Below are positions 24,843 to 33,451 of a stretch of 43,655 nucleotides of DNA, piece by piece. Origin of the DNA: Solidesulfovibrio fructosivorans JJ] (lineage in GTDB: Bacteria > Desulfobacterota > Desulfovibrionia > Desulfovibrionales > Desulfovibrionaceae). Position 1 is the stretch's first letter; each line of letters starts with the position of its first letter. The DNA lies in assembly GCF_000179555.1 (NCBI RefSeq), contig NZ_AECZ01000035.1, positions 1-43,655 on the forward strand, in the 5' to 3' direction. The position numbers and the translations under genes are program-made. Under the pieces are notes generated by a model that was not told the DNA's origin, did no database searches, and worked only from the letters and a program-made list of their open reading frames with translations.

Positions 24843-26072
24843 ATGCCCGTCTACGAGTACCAAGCCATCGATGCTGCTGGGAAAACCTGCAAGGGCAGGC
24901 TCAGCGCGGACAGCCAGGGCGCAGCCCTACGCCGGCTGCGAGCCCAGGGCCTCTATCCCAAGGGTGTTGCGGAAGCGAGCGGGGCCATAAGGCGCGCCCG
25001 CCGCACCGGTTCTCGCCACCTTTTTTTCCCCTTGTGCCGGGTAAGCAAGGTGGAACTGGCTGTGACTCTGCGGCAACTGGCCAATCTCCTTAGCGCCGGA
25101 TTTCCCTTGCTGCGAGCCGTGACCATGGCCAGGGAGCAGACCCGTTCTAAAGCTCTCGCCCATGTCCTGGCCCAGGTGGAGGAGCGTCTCAAGGAAGGGG
25201 CGGCCCTGGCCCAGGCCCTGGAGGAGCACCCAGGTGTTTTCCCCCATATCCAGGTGGGCCTGGTTCGCGCCGCTGAGGCTTCAGGCACTTTGGAAATCGT
25301 CATGGGCACCCTGGCTGGCATCACCGAGGAGCAGCTCGCCCTGCGGCGAAAGCTCGCCAACGCCCTCACCTATCCCCTTATCATGCTCGTGGTGGGGTTG
25401 GGTGTGGTTTTGCTGTTGGTGACCTTCGTGGTACCGCGCATCACCCGGATTTTTGCCGATCTCAAACAGGAACTTCCCCTTGCCACAGTGGTGCTGATCC
25501 AGTGCAGCGAGTTCTTGCAGCGCGCCTGGCCGGTCCTGCTGGCGTTGCCGGTTTTGGGCATTTTGGCGGGACGGCACGCCCTGCGTACGCAAAAAGGACG
25601 CCTGTATTGGGATCGCATGCGACTGGCCATCCCGGTCGTGGGGAACATGCTGACGGGATTCGCCCTGACACGTTTCGCCAGGATGCTCGGCACAGTGCTG
25701 CGCCACGGCATTCCGGTTCCTCAGGCCCTGCTGGCCGTCACCCCGGTCCTGGGGAACGTCGTTTTGGAACAAAACCTGACCGAAGTGCGCCGGGAAGTGG
25801 AGGAAGGCGTCAGTCTCACCCTAGCCCTAGGCCGCAAACCGCGCATCCCCCCCCTGCTGGTCCAGATGGCCGCAGCCGGGGAAGCCGGCGGCAACCTGGA
25901 CGACATGCTGCTTTCAGTCAGCGCCATGATGGAAAACGAGCTGGTCAGCCGGTTGACCATCCTCACGGCCCTGTTCGAACCGGCCATGATCCTCCTGCTC
26001 GGCGGTGGCGTATGCTTTATCATCATGGCTGTGCTTTTGCCCATCTTTGAGATGAGCACACTCATTCACTGA
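24843..26072 (+). CDS. gspF: T2SS inner-membrane platform protein GspF
   Basis: Polytopic inner-membrane protein that couples GspE rotation to pseudopilus growth. The family start MPVYEYQAIDAAG is at ATG 24843; a GTG nine bases earlier is the alternative. About 409 aa, the usual length. Two T2SSF domains: the first with ELAVTLRQLANLLSAGFPL and its helix KLANALTYPLIMLVVGLG, the second with FARMLGTVLRHGIPVPQAL and AGEAGGNLDDML. Three TM segments at about 175-198, 228-246 and 383-405. It lies 24 bp after gspE and 7 bp before gspH in the same operon. Confidence 0.95.
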   Translation: MPVYEYQAIDAAGKTCKGRLSADSQGAALRRLRAQGLYPKGVAEASGAIRRARRTGSRHLFFPLCRVSKVELAVTLRQLANLLSAGFPLLRAVTMAREQTRSKALAHVLAQVEERLKEGAALAQALEEHPGVFPHIQVGLVRAAEASGTLEIVMGTLAGITEEQLALRRKLANALTYPLIMLVVGLGVVLLLVTFVVPRITRIFADLKQELPLATVVLIQCSEFLQRAWPVLLALPVLGILAGRHALRTQKGRLYWDRMRLAIPVVGNMLTGFALTRFARMLGTVLRHGIPVPQALLAVTPVLGNVVLEQNLTEVRREVEEGVSLTLALGRKPRIPPLLVQMAAAGEAGGNLDDMLLSVSAMMENELVSRLTILTALFEPAMILLLGGGVCFIIMAVLLPIFEMSTLIH

Positions 26073-26079
26073 AACCGCC

Positions 26080-26640
26080 ATGAACGGGAGATCAAAGACC
26101 CAGGACTCGGTAGGCTTCACCTTGATAGAACTCCTCGTTGTTCTCGCCATTCTGGCTATCACTCTAGCACTGGCTGTGCCTCGCCTGACGTCCTTTCTCG
26201 AAGGCGACCCAAACAAGGCGGCCCAAGATATCCTGGCCCGGGCCGTCCTGCGGGCCCGGGAGCGTGCCGCCTTTACCCAAGATGCCTGGGAGGTCCATCT
26301 CGACCTTACCGCACGGCGGGTATGGCTGGCACCCCAGGAGCCTCAGGAAGGCAAAACGGTCGCTTTCGACTGGACCTTGCCCGAGGAGGTTGTGATCCAA
26401 AGCATCACTCTGGCCGGAGGCACGACGACCTCGGGGCAGGTGGCCCTGCGCATGCTCCCCACAGGTCTGACTGAGCCTTGTCGCATCACCCTGGTTAATA
26501 CCGGCGGCCGAACTCGCCACCTCGTACTCGAAGCCGTAAGCGGGCGCCTCGTCGAAGACTCCAAACCCAGGGAAACCACGGATACCCAGTTGGCCGGTAG
26601 CGCCCTGCCGCGTGATCCGGTCTGGGAGCATCTGCCATGA
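26080..26640 (+). CDS. gspH: T2SS minor pseudopilin GspH
   Basis: Type IV pilin-like protein of 186 aa. A short basic leader is followed by the prepilin cleavage/methylation motif GFTLIELLVVLAIL near residues 13-26, with the +5 Glu present, and one N-terminal TM helix. The rest is a globular periplasmic domain (ARRVWLAPQEPQEG, RHLVLEAVSGRLVED). GspH is chosen over GspG from the position before gspI-J-K and the lack of the GspG calcium-loop end. The gene overlaps gspI by four bases (ATGA). Confidence 0.85.
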   Translation: MNGRSKTQDSVGFTLIELLVVLAILAITLALAVPRLTSFLEGDPNKAAQDILARAVLRARERAAFTQDAWEVHLDLTARRVWLAPQEPQEGKTVAFDWTLPEEVVIQSITLAGGTTTSGQVALRMLPTGLTEPCRITLVNTGGRTRHLVLEAVSGRLVEDSKPRETTDTQLAGSALPRDPVWEHLP

Positions 26641-27005
26641 CCGCGTGTCCACGATGCCGCGCAGGGTTCACCTTCATTGAGGTGCTTGTGGCAGTGGCCA
26701 TCTTGTCTGTGGCCCTGGTAGCCATTCTGGCCAGTTGCCTCGGCCTGGAGGAAGGGCTTCTCCGCTCCCGGGACATCGCAACGGCAGCCGAGCTGGCCAA
26801 CGCGAAACTGGCCGAAGTGGAGCGCGTCGGTGCATATAACTGGCGCGAGGGCGACGGGGATTTCGCCCCTGAGTTCCCCCAGTACAAATGGCATGTGGAC
26901 CTGTACAGGGGGCTTGCCGGCGGCCTGGTTTTGGTGACGGTCACAGTTGCATCCGAGGGGAAGGCATGGGCGACCACACGATTCGACAAGCTCCTCCTCC
27001 CCTAA
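26637..27005 (+). CDS. gspI: T2SS minor pseudopilin GspI
   Basis: 122 aa. Leader MTACPRCRAG is followed by FTFIEVLVAVAILSVALVA, the prepilin motif with +5 Glu and the EVLVAVAIL sequence characteristic of GspI/PilV-type pseudopilins. A short periplasmic domain follows (ELANAKLAEVERVG, typical of GspI). GspI is expected to form the pseudopilus tip with GspJ and GspK. The start overlaps the gspH stop, and its 3' end overlaps the probable gspJ start by 40 bp. Confidence 0.88.
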   Translation: MTACPRCRAGFTFIEVLVAVAILSVALVAILASCLGLEEGLLRSRDIATAAELANAKLAEVERVGAYNWREGDGDFAPEFPQYKWHVDLYRGLAGGLVLVTVTVASEGKAWATTRFDKLLLP

Positions 27006-27727
27006 AGCGTGCCTGCGGTTCATGGTCGGCCGGGTTTACTTTGATCGAACTTGTCCTGGCACTGGCCCTGGCCTCCTTTGTGCTGGTCGGCTTGTATGCC
27101 GTCTATGACGGTACCGTGCGGGTCGTTGCCACAGTGGATCGAGGGGCCGGGCAGGATGGGCTCATGCGGACGGTGATCGGCCTTATGCGAGACGATCTTC
27201 TTGGTGTCTATTCCCGCAAATGGGGTAAGCCGCGCGAGGCATCCCCCCTGCGTTTTGCAGTGCACCCTTTGGCCGAGCAGCACCGATTCCCACGGGCCGA
27301 GAGTGATGTGGTGATTCTGGAATTCGCCGCTGCCGCCTCGCCACTTTTCGTCAAGTCCTCGGGAGGGGAACGCCTTACCCGGATTGTCTATGCCCTGCGG
27401 CCGCAACCGGAGGCGCCACAGCGCTATCTCCTGGTGCGTAAGGAATTGCCTTTTGCGCACATGCCCTGGCGCGGTGAGGCGCGGCAACCCTGGCAGGAGA
27501 TGGTGCTGACCGACGCGGTAACGGCCTTTGCGGTGACGGTCCTTGCCGGCGGGAGCTCCCGCCTCACGACCTGGGACAGTCTCAAGGAGGAGCGGCTCGG
27601 CCACCCTCCCCTGCCTGATACCCTAGACATCAGCCTGGAACGCAATGTCGGAGAGCGCACGGTCGCCGTCTCCACGACCATAGCCCTGCCGCCGTTTACC
27701 TTGCGTTTTAATCGGGAGCCGAATTGA
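26966..27727 (+). CDS. gspJ: T2SS minor pseudopilin GspJ
   Basis: Pilin-like tip subunit of about 253 aa. I chose ATG 26966 (MGDHTIRQAPPP) because GAGGGGAAGG lies just upstream. It gives a 23-residue leader before the cleavage motif GFTLIELVLALALASFVL (+5 Glu present). Upstream ATGs in this frame would lie deep inside gspI. The periplasmic part includes LMRTVIGLMRDDLLGVYSRK, typical of GspJ, and ends FTLRFNREPN. The stop abuts the gspK start without a gap. Confidence 0.88.
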   Translation: MGDHTIRQAPPPLKRACGSWSAGFTLIELVLALALASFVLVGLYAVYDGTVRVVATVDRGAGQDGLMRTVIGLMRDDLLGVYSRKWGKPREASPLRFAVHPLAEQHRFPRAESDVVILEFAAAASPLFVKSSGGERLTRIVYALRPQPEAPQRYLLVRKELPFAHMPWRGEARQPWQEMVLTDAVTAFAVTVLAGGSSRLTTWDSLKEERLGHPPLPDTLDISLERNVGERTVAVSTTIALPPFTLRFNREPN

Positions 27728-28834
27728 ATGCGCGCCATGTTCCACTGTGACGGGCCGCCGGGCCGTGACCGGGGAGCAGTCCTTCTATTTGTGCTTCTGG
27801 TGGTATTGGCCCTGGCTATGGTACTCACGGCCGGAATCGAGGGTCTTGGCCTGGAGGAAACCGGAGCCCGGGTGCAGCGAAATCGTCTTCGCGCCGAGGC
27901 GTTGGCCGAGTCAGGCATCTGCTTGGCCGCCTTCCTGCTGGCCAGAGAAGTCTCCGGAAGCGGCGTGGTCCATCGCGGGCAAGTGTGGTCGCGTTTTTTT
28001 CACGATCCCCAACTGCGCCAGACCTTTTTTGATCAAAACACCGTCGAGGGCGCTGCCATATTGCGCCTTTTCGCCGATGATGTCTTGAGGGTCGAAATAC
28101 AGGACGAATCGGGGAAAATTCCCATCAACGCGCTGGCTGGGGCCAATTTCGAGATCTACAAAAACATGCTTCTAGCCCTGCTGCAAAGTTCCCTGTTCCA
28201 TCTTTCCGAACCGGAGGCCCTACGGCTCATCTACGCCCTGCGCGACTGGCTTGATGCTGATGACACCACCTTCTCCTCGCTCGGCAACAACCAGATCGTC
28301 GGGGCCGAAGACGACTATTACCGCACCCGCCAGGCGCCATACCGCTGCAAAAACGGCCCATTGGAAACCCTCTCCGAGCTGTTGCTCGTGCGGGGAATGA
28401 CCGTCGAACTTTACAATGGGAAAAACGGCCAGCCCGGGCTCAAGGATCTCCTGACAGTCTGGGAATCACGGACCATCAACATCAATACTGCCCCAGCTCC
28501 TGTTCTGCGAGCCCTTGCCTGGCGACTAGACGAAGTCCGGGGCAATGCCTTCGCCCAAGCCATTATCGATTATCGGGAAAACAGGTTTCACACCGGGTCC
28601 TTGGAAAAACCCGGCTGGTACCGCACCATGTTGCCAGAATTCCAGGATGTGCTCCTGCCCGAGGGCATCATGTCCCTGAAAAGCTCCCATTTCACGGTGA
28701 CGGCCACGGCACGGGCGGGAGCCACCACCGTGACGCGTTTCGCCAGCCTGGAACGGATCCGGCCTGAGGTCGCGGGATGGCATACGATCAAGGTGCTCTA
28801 CCAGGGACTACGGGCACCGTCCGCCTCGCGCTGA
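27728..28834 (+). CDS. gspK: T2SS minor pseudopilin GspK
   Basis: Largest pseudopilin, which caps the pseudopilus tip complex; 368 aa, normal for GspK. The N-terminus has the degenerate motif RGAVLLFVLLVVLALAMVL with a single TM helix. The domain then carries VEIQDESGKIPINAL, LRDWLDADD and TININTAPAPVLRAL, all family hallmarks (the last is a helix-hairpin-like insertion). It starts directly after the gspJ stop and ends 30 bp before gspL. Confidence 0.92.
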   Translation: MRAMFHCDGPPGRDRGAVLLFVLLVVLALAMVLTAGIEGLGLEETGARVQRNRLRAEALAESGICLAAFLLAREVSGSGVVHRGQVWSRFFHDPQLRQTFFDQNTVEGAAILRLFADDVLRVEIQDESGKIPINALAGANFEIYKNMLLALLQSSLFHLSEPEALRLIYALRDWLDADDTTFSSLGNNQIVGAEDDYYRTRQAPYRCKNGPLETLSELLLVRGMTVELYNGKNGQPGLKDLLTVWESRTININTAPAPVLRALAWRLDEVRGNAFAQAIIDYRENRFHTGSLEKPGWYRTMLPEFQDVLLPEGIMSLKSSHFTVTATARAGATTVTRFASLERIRPEVAGWHTIKVLYQGLRAPSASR

Positions 28835-28864
28835 AGACAGCAGGACGGCGGCAAGGAACGAAAC

Positions 28865-30370
28865 ATGGGTGAAAACATTGTCGGCATCGATATCAACGGT
28901 CCGGGAGTCGTGGTGGTACGCCTCGGGCACACGGCGCTTCAAACCCGGTTTCTGGGCTACGCCGTGATCGAGGCGCCGGCTGATGCCGACGTTTCCAAAC
29001 TGGCGGCTCTGGCACGCCAGGGCATCGAAGCCAACACATTGTCCGGTGACCGCTATGTCCTGGGTATCCCGGCACATTGGGCCTTTTTGCGACGATTTCC
29101 CTTCCCTTTTGCTTCCGCCAAAAAAATCAACCAAGTGTTAGCGTTGGAATTCGAACCGTATCTACCCGTGCCTTTGGAAAGTGTGGTGATCGCCTCACGC
29201 CGGGCGACTCAAGGCGCGTCCAGGGGGCAGACCGTCTTAGCGGCGGCCCTCCCTAGGACCACCCTGACCAAGCTCCTGGAAGCTTTTCAAAGAGAGGGAT
29301 TGCCCCTGACGGCGGTCGGTCTTTCCCTAGATGCCCTGGAGGACATGGTCCGCGAGGTGGGCGAGGCGTTACCGGCGCGCTCCCTGTTGCTGGATTTTGC
29401 GGGTGAGCGGGCTCAGATCATCTACCGGGCGGATGGGGCACCGGCTCGTTACCGCTCCATCCCTTGGGCCGCTGCCGCGTGGTACCCTCCTAAGGATCAA
29501 GAGGAGCAAACGGTACCCTCCCTTCCCGCTGGCCAGGCTGATCTTGAGACGTTGGCCCGGGAGGTCGTCATGACGGTGCAGGCCGTCAGTCCTGATGTCA
29601 CTAGGCTGCCGGAACTGACCGTGGTTTGCGGCGAAGGGGCGGCTCGGCCGGGATTGCTGCCGGCCCTTGGCAGGCGGTTGCCGGGACGGATCAGGCATCT
29701 AGCTGATTTCTCTTGGAAAATGCCAGTCGCCGACTTGGCGCTCCGCCCCCGGCTGGACATCTTGGCCAAGGCCCTGGGCCTAGCTTTGGGTGCGGCCCGC
29801 CCCGGAGGCGGGATCAATTTCCTGCGCGGTGAATTTGCCGTGGGACTGTCTCGGCGGGGACATCGCCGCCCCATGCTGCTCCTGGCTGCGTCCTTCATTT
29901 TGTTTTTGCTCTGCCTTATTGTGTCCTGGGTCGTAGATATCCAATCCCAGCAAAAACGACTGACAGGCCTAGAGCAACAAGCGCGGCAGATCGTGGAGAG
30001 TCTGGCTCCCGAACTCGATCCGAAGTTTAGTCTCATGGAAGATGTCAGCATCATAAAAAACCGCCTCAATCAACTTGAGGAAAAACAGCTAGTCGCCGTA
30101 AAACGGGATCAGGAGACGGGGCTCCTGGAAACGTTACGCCTGCTCAGCACGACTATTTCCAACCAGGAGAAGGTCATTTGCCGATCCCTCTCTTTTGATG
30201 CGCACCATGTGACCATAAAAGCTGAGGCTGACACCTTTGAGACTGTTGAAAAAATAAATAAGCAACTCAGCTCACTCAAACGCTTTCAGGAAGTACACAT
30301 CAAAGGCATCAGGGCCAAAGCAGGGAATGATGGCGTGGGATTCGATTTCGAATTGATCCGAAAGGAGTGA
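28865..30370 (+). CDS. gspL: T2SS inner-membrane assembly protein GspL
   Basis: 501 aa. The N-terminal ~330 residues form an actin-like (PilM-type) cytoplasmic domain (GENIVGIDINGPGVVVVRL at the start, LLLDFAGERAQIIYR in the middle) that binds the GspE N-terminal domain. A single TM helix follows at about 335-357 (LLLAASFILFLLCLIVSWVV). The periplasmic part begins with a coiled coil (RLTGLEQQARQIVESL) and ends in a ferredoxin-like fold (SFDAHHVTIKAEADTFETVE). Start ATG 28865, with AAGGAACGAAAC upstream. It is the partner of GspM, four bases downstream. Confidence 0.92.
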   Translation: MGENIVGIDINGPGVVVVRLGHTALQTRFLGYAVIEAPADADVSKLAALARQGIEANTLSGDRYVLGIPAHWAFLRRFPFPFASAKKINQVLALEFEPYLPVPLESVVIASRRATQGASRGQTVLAAALPRTTLTKLLEAFQREGLPLTAVGLSLDALEDMVREVGEALPARSLLLDFAGERAQIIYRADGAPARYRSIPWAAAAWYPPKDQEEQTVPSLPAGQADLETLAREVVMTVQAVSPDVTRLPELTVVCGEGAARPGLLPALGRRLPGRIRHLADFSWKMPVADLALRPRLDILAKALGLALGAARPGGGINFLRGEFAVGLSRRGHRRPMLLLAASFILFLLCLIVSWVVDIQSQQKRLTGLEQQARQIVESLAPELDPKFSLMEDVSIIKNRLNQLEEKQLVAVKRDQETGLLETLRLLSTTISNQEKVICRSLSFDAHHVTIKAEADTFETVEKINKQLSSLKRFQEVHIKGIRAKAGNDGVGFDFELIRKE

Positions 30371-30374
30371 CGCC

Positions 30375-30956
30375 TTGGAAATATCAACAAAATTTGCATT
30401 GGAAAGAAAATGGTTGCTGCTGGTCCTGGGGGTGGTCTTAACCATGGCTGTCTTCCAATGGGGCATTGCTCCGGCTTTCCGTTACGAGGAGGCCCTGCGT
30501 GGGAAAATTGCCGCCATGCACAGGATTTTGGGCGAACTGACTGTTTTGGAGAAACGCTTTCAGGAAATGGCCAGAGCCCAGGTCGCGTTGGGCAGACAGA
30601 TAAGCCCCCCGACGTTTCAACTTCTTTCATACATCCAGGAGAACACCGATCGCCTGGGTATCAAACCCTATATTAAATCCATGCGCCCCACGACAAAGGA
30701 CATCGCCCCCACCCACCGCGAGGATTCCGTCAACTTGGCATTGTCCAAAGTCCCCTTGGCAACACTTGTCCCCTACCTCCATTATTTGGATACCGGTCTG
30801 GACTCAGTATGGATCGCCCAAGCGGCCTGTCATCCCGATTCGGTCGAGGGAATGGACCTGGAATTGGTTATTTCCGCTATCGTGGAAAAACCACTTACCG
30901 AGCCGACTCGCCAGCAGGACAAAAAGAGGAACCGCGCCACTGGAAAACATTCTTAA
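30375..30956 (+). CDS. gspM: T2SS inner-membrane protein GspM
   Basis: 193 aa starting with TTG at 30375, supported by AAAGGAG seven to eight bases upstream; the site overlaps the end of gspL. A short cytoplasmic N-terminus is followed by one TM helix (LLLVLGVVLTMAVFQWGI, about 14-32), a periplasmic coiled coil (AMHRILGELTVLEKRFQEM) and a small ferredoxin-like domain. GspM stabilises GspL and the platform. This is the last plus-strand gsp gene. Its C-terminal tail is rich in Lys/Arg (QQDKKRNRATGKHS). Confidence 0.85.
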   Translation: MEISTKFALERKWLLLVLGVVLTMAVFQWGIAPAFRYEEALRGKIAAMHRILGELTVLEKRFQEMARAQVALGRQISPPTFQLLSYIQENTDRLGIKPYIKSMRPTTKDIAPTHREDSVNLALSKVPLATLVPYLHYLDTGLDSVWIAQAACHPDSVEGMDLELVISAIVEKPLTEPTRQQDKKRNRATGKHS

Positions 30957-31082
30957 GGTGCTAACAGGTTCGCTCCGGCGATCTCATCAGCCTGCAGGCA
31001 AAGCCCGTGTTTCCTTCGATACTTGCACCTTTCGGGAGGGAGCTTCCTGGCTTGCGTAGTCGGAGGGTACGCCACCACACGC

Positions 31083-31679
31083 TCAGGGAGCCGTTCTGCG
31101 AGGGGTGCGGGGTGATCTTGTCGGTCGTCTTTTGGTGTTCCCCTGGGGCTTTTGATCTTCCTCATCGGATTTCATAGTCAACATTATGTTTTCCTGGTTA
31201 TTTTTGAGCAGCACCTGACGGCGCATGATTTTCAATATCCGTATCCCGCCTATGGTGTCGCCTTCGTGGTAGAGCGCTTCCTTTTTGTTTGTTGCATCAT
31301 TGATAATGGCAACGCTGGCATGCTCTTGCTCGGAGAGGATGGTTCCGACAAGACGTATGTTGGCGAATGAATCTGTCTGTGGGACGTTCTGCAGGGGTAA
31401 GGAGGCTTCTTGTAGCTTTGGCTCTGCTGTGCGTGCGGAAAAAATATTTCTATCTATGATAACGGTATACGCCTCAAGGGGGAGTTTGGCTTGCTGTTGC
31501 TGTATTGGCTTGTCCTGATCAAGATGCGGCCGCATGGGCTGCGACAAAAAATTGTCGGAGGTTGCAAATATTTTTACAAGGATAGCGATTGAGACAATCC
31601 CCAACAAGACAGATGCGCCATAAAAATAGTATTGTATTTTATGAAAATGTGAAATATGAACAATAGTTGTCCATCTCAT
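31083..31679 (-). CDS. gspC: T2SS inner-membrane/periplasmic connector GspC
   Basis: 198 aa. It has an N-terminal cytoplasmic stub, one TM helix (YGASVLLGIVSIAILVKIF, about 19-37), a Gln/Pro-rich linker and an HR domain (DRNIFSARTAEP, NIRLVGTILSEQEHASVAII, HEGDTIGGIRILKIMRRQV). GspC HR binds the GspD N0 domain and links the inner and outer membrane parts. There is no PDZ domain; the protein ends in a basic tail (NTKRRPTRSPRTPRR). It lies 14 bp after gspG on the minus strand and converges with gspM, outside the main operon. Confidence 0.82.
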   Translation of the reverse strand: MRWTTIVHISHFHKIQYYFYGASVLLGIVSIAILVKIFATSDNFLSQPMRPHLDQDKPIQQQQAKLPLEAYTVIIDRNIFSARTAEPKLQEASLPLQNVPQTDSFANIRLVGTILSEQEHASVAIINDATNKKEALYHEGDTIGGIRILKIMRRQVLLKNNQENIMLTMKSDEEDQKPQGNTKRRPTRSPRTPRRTAP

Positions 31680-31693
31680 GCTGGATGCACCGC

Positions 31694-32173
31694 TTATTGG
31701 TCGATTTCCCAGTTCCTGATTTCACCGTTTGTGCCATCGCCACCATCGCCTTTGTTGGGGCCAGGGGAAATCAAATCAAAGTCACCGTGTTCCCCAGGAC
31801 AGATATAGACGTAGTCGCTCCCCCAGGGATCCTTAGGCAGCCGTTCAATATATCCATGTAACGGGTAATTTTGAGGAATGCGGCCAGTCGCCGGTTTTTC
31901 CTTAAGAGCGTCAAGTCCCTGTTCGGTAGTCGGATAAAATCCATTGTCCATCTTGTATTGTTTCACTGCCATGGACAGGCTCTCGATCTGCATCTTGGCC
32001 TTGACGACCCTGGCCTTGTCCGGTTGATCAATAATGCGGGGCAAAACAAGTCCAGCTAAGACGCCAAGAATGACAACAACGATCATAAGCTCGATGAGAG
32101 TAAAGCCTCTCATGTCGAGTGTGCGCATTCGCCCATCGAACGATATTGGTTTATAGTGCGTGCTGTTCTTCAA
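31694..32173 (-). CDS. gspG: T2SS major pseudopilin GspG
   Basis: Main shaft subunit of the pseudopilus. The prepilin motif MRGFTLIELMIVVVILGVLAG is followed by LPRIIDQPDKARVVKAKM, YPTTEQGLDAL and the calcium-site end region (GTNGEIRNWEID), all classic GspG. I chose the TTG at 32173 because GGAGG lies five bases before it. It gives a leader MKNSTHYKPISFDGRMRTLDMRG; the ATG at 32128 is the other option. About 159 aa. It is the first gene of the minus-strand pair gspG-gspC, about 240 bp from the TPR lipoprotein gene. Confidence 0.93.
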   Translation of the reverse strand: MKNSTHYKPISFDGRMRTLDMRGFTLIELMIVVVILGVLAGLVLPRIIDQPDKARVVKAKMQIESLSMAVKQYKMDNGFYPTTEQGLDALKEKPATGRIPQNYPLHGYIERLPKDPWGSDYVYICPGEHGDFDLISPGPNKGDGGDGTNGEIRNWEIDQ

Positions 32174-32417
32174 AAAAACCTCCGTCAATCGGCACAGCCA
32201 TGCTTATTGAAAAAAACAATCGAAGTTGCTTGTAAAAGTAGTTTTTTACCTGTGAAAGCCTAGCCATCACTGTAGACAGCAACTCAAAAATCATATTCAT
32301 CACTCTACAAACGACCACACTGAGCATATTCTACTAGTTTTATAGCACCAATTTAACCAACAACCTTCTCTTCATCAGCATGGATCACAAGAAGTTATAT
32401 TTTTTTGCAGGCTCATG

Positions 32418-33341
32418 CTAATCGCATAAACCGAACTTTTTGACCTTTTCAAGCTGGGTGCACAACCCGAGACTGCAGGCGTGGCGCAAATCATCACAAC
32501 CCTCATGATTTTTCTGCACTTGCAGACGCAATACACCTCGGTTGCGATAAGCTTGGCCAAAATGCCCGTTCAAGGCCAGGGTCCGGTCGTAATCCGACTG
32601 GGCTTTTTGAAGATGCCCCAGACGTTCGTGGGCAAGTGCTCGATTGAACAAGAGATCCGGATCGTTCGGGGCGACCGTGATGGCGGCATCTAGGACCAGG
32701 ATCGCTTGGTCAAAGCGGCCAAGGCCAATGAGGATGTCGGCCTTGTTGTTCAGGGCGGCAACGGTGTCGGGCTTTTTGGCCAAGACCATGTCGTAATCGG
32801 CCATAGCCCGATCATGGTCCTTCATGGCTTGAAAGGCCATGGCACGGTTGAACAAAGCCGCCATGCCCCCTGCATTGGTGGATTCGGCAGCCTTGGAAAA
32901 GTCGGCCACCGCCTTGGCGTACTCGCCCAGAAAGTAATAGGCCACACCCCGGTTGTTGTAGGCACGAGCCAAACCGGCGTCGAGAGTTAGCGCCCTAGTA
33001 AAGTCGTTGACGGCCTCGTTGTAGTGTTGCTGCCGGCAGGCCGCAGTGCCCAGATTAAAAAAAACCATGGCCGACTGCCCATCCATCCGGCGTGCCTGGT
33101 CGAAGTCATTTCGGGCTTGGTCGAACCGGCCCAACCGGTAGTAGGCATGCCCCCGTTCCAGGTAGTCCGCCGGAGTGGCCTGACCGGCGGCTATGGCCGA
33201 GGATAACTGTCGCACCGTCTCCTCGAGGCGTTGTACGGAATCGGAAGCTCCAAGCAACGCGGGGGCTGAAGGGCTGTTCGTGGCACAGCCTGTCAGGAGC
33301 ATATAGGCGAGCAAGGCGCTTACAACGGCGACTGACCGCAT
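32418..33341 (-). CDS. TPR-repeat lipoprotein
   Basis: About 307 aa from ATG 33341, which opens a lipoprotein signal peptide (MRSVAVVSALLAYMLLTGC; lipobox LTGC). The frame stays open upstream to 33629, but those codons put a long basic segment before the signal sequence. The mature part holds about seven tetratricopeptide repeats (ADYLERGHAYYRLGRFDQA, AYNNRGVAYYFLGEYAKA, PDLLFNRALAHERLGHLQKA) and ends in a Cys-containing segment. TPR lipoproteins of this kind (PilF/PilW, NlpI) scaffold assembly of secretins or pili, so a pilotin-like role for GspD is possible from location; this is not shown by sequence. AAAGG touches the ATG directly, which is poorly spaced, so the start is uncertain. Confidence 0.8.
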   Translation of the reverse strand: MRSVAVVSALLAYMLLTGCATNSPSAPALLGASDSVQRLEETVRQLSSAIAAGQATPADYLERGHAYYRLGRFDQARNDFDQARRMDGQSAMVFFNLGTAACRQQHYNEAVNDFTRALTLDAGLARAYNNRGVAYYFLGEYAKAVADFSKAAESTNAGGMAALFNRAMAFQAMKDHDRAMADYDMVLAKKPDTVAALNNKADILIGLGRFDQAILVLDAAITVAPNDPDLLFNRALAHERLGHLQKAQSDYDRTLALNGHFGQAYRNRGVLRLQVQKNHEGCDDLRHACSLGLCTQLEKVKKFGLCD

Positions 33342-33398
33342 CCTTTGAGAAAGGCCAAAAAAAGATGCACGCTTGACGGTGGGCCTACGGGCGAATGC

Positions 33399-33451
33399 AC
33401 GCTGCGGACAGTGACCGCAGCGTAAGCGACGACAAAAAAAATTTTTGTCGT
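33399..33451. repeat. Two back-to-back perfect hairpins upstream of the TPR lipoprotein
   Basis: First, a 9-bp GC-rich stem (33399-33407 with 33415-33423, loop acagtga). Second, a 10-bp stem ACGACAAAAA / TTTTTGTCGT (33429-33438 with 33442-33451, three-base loop). They lie in the leader of the minus-strand TPR gene, 58-110 bases upstream of its probable start. Neither has the form of a canonical terminator for the minus strand. Confidence 0.6.
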
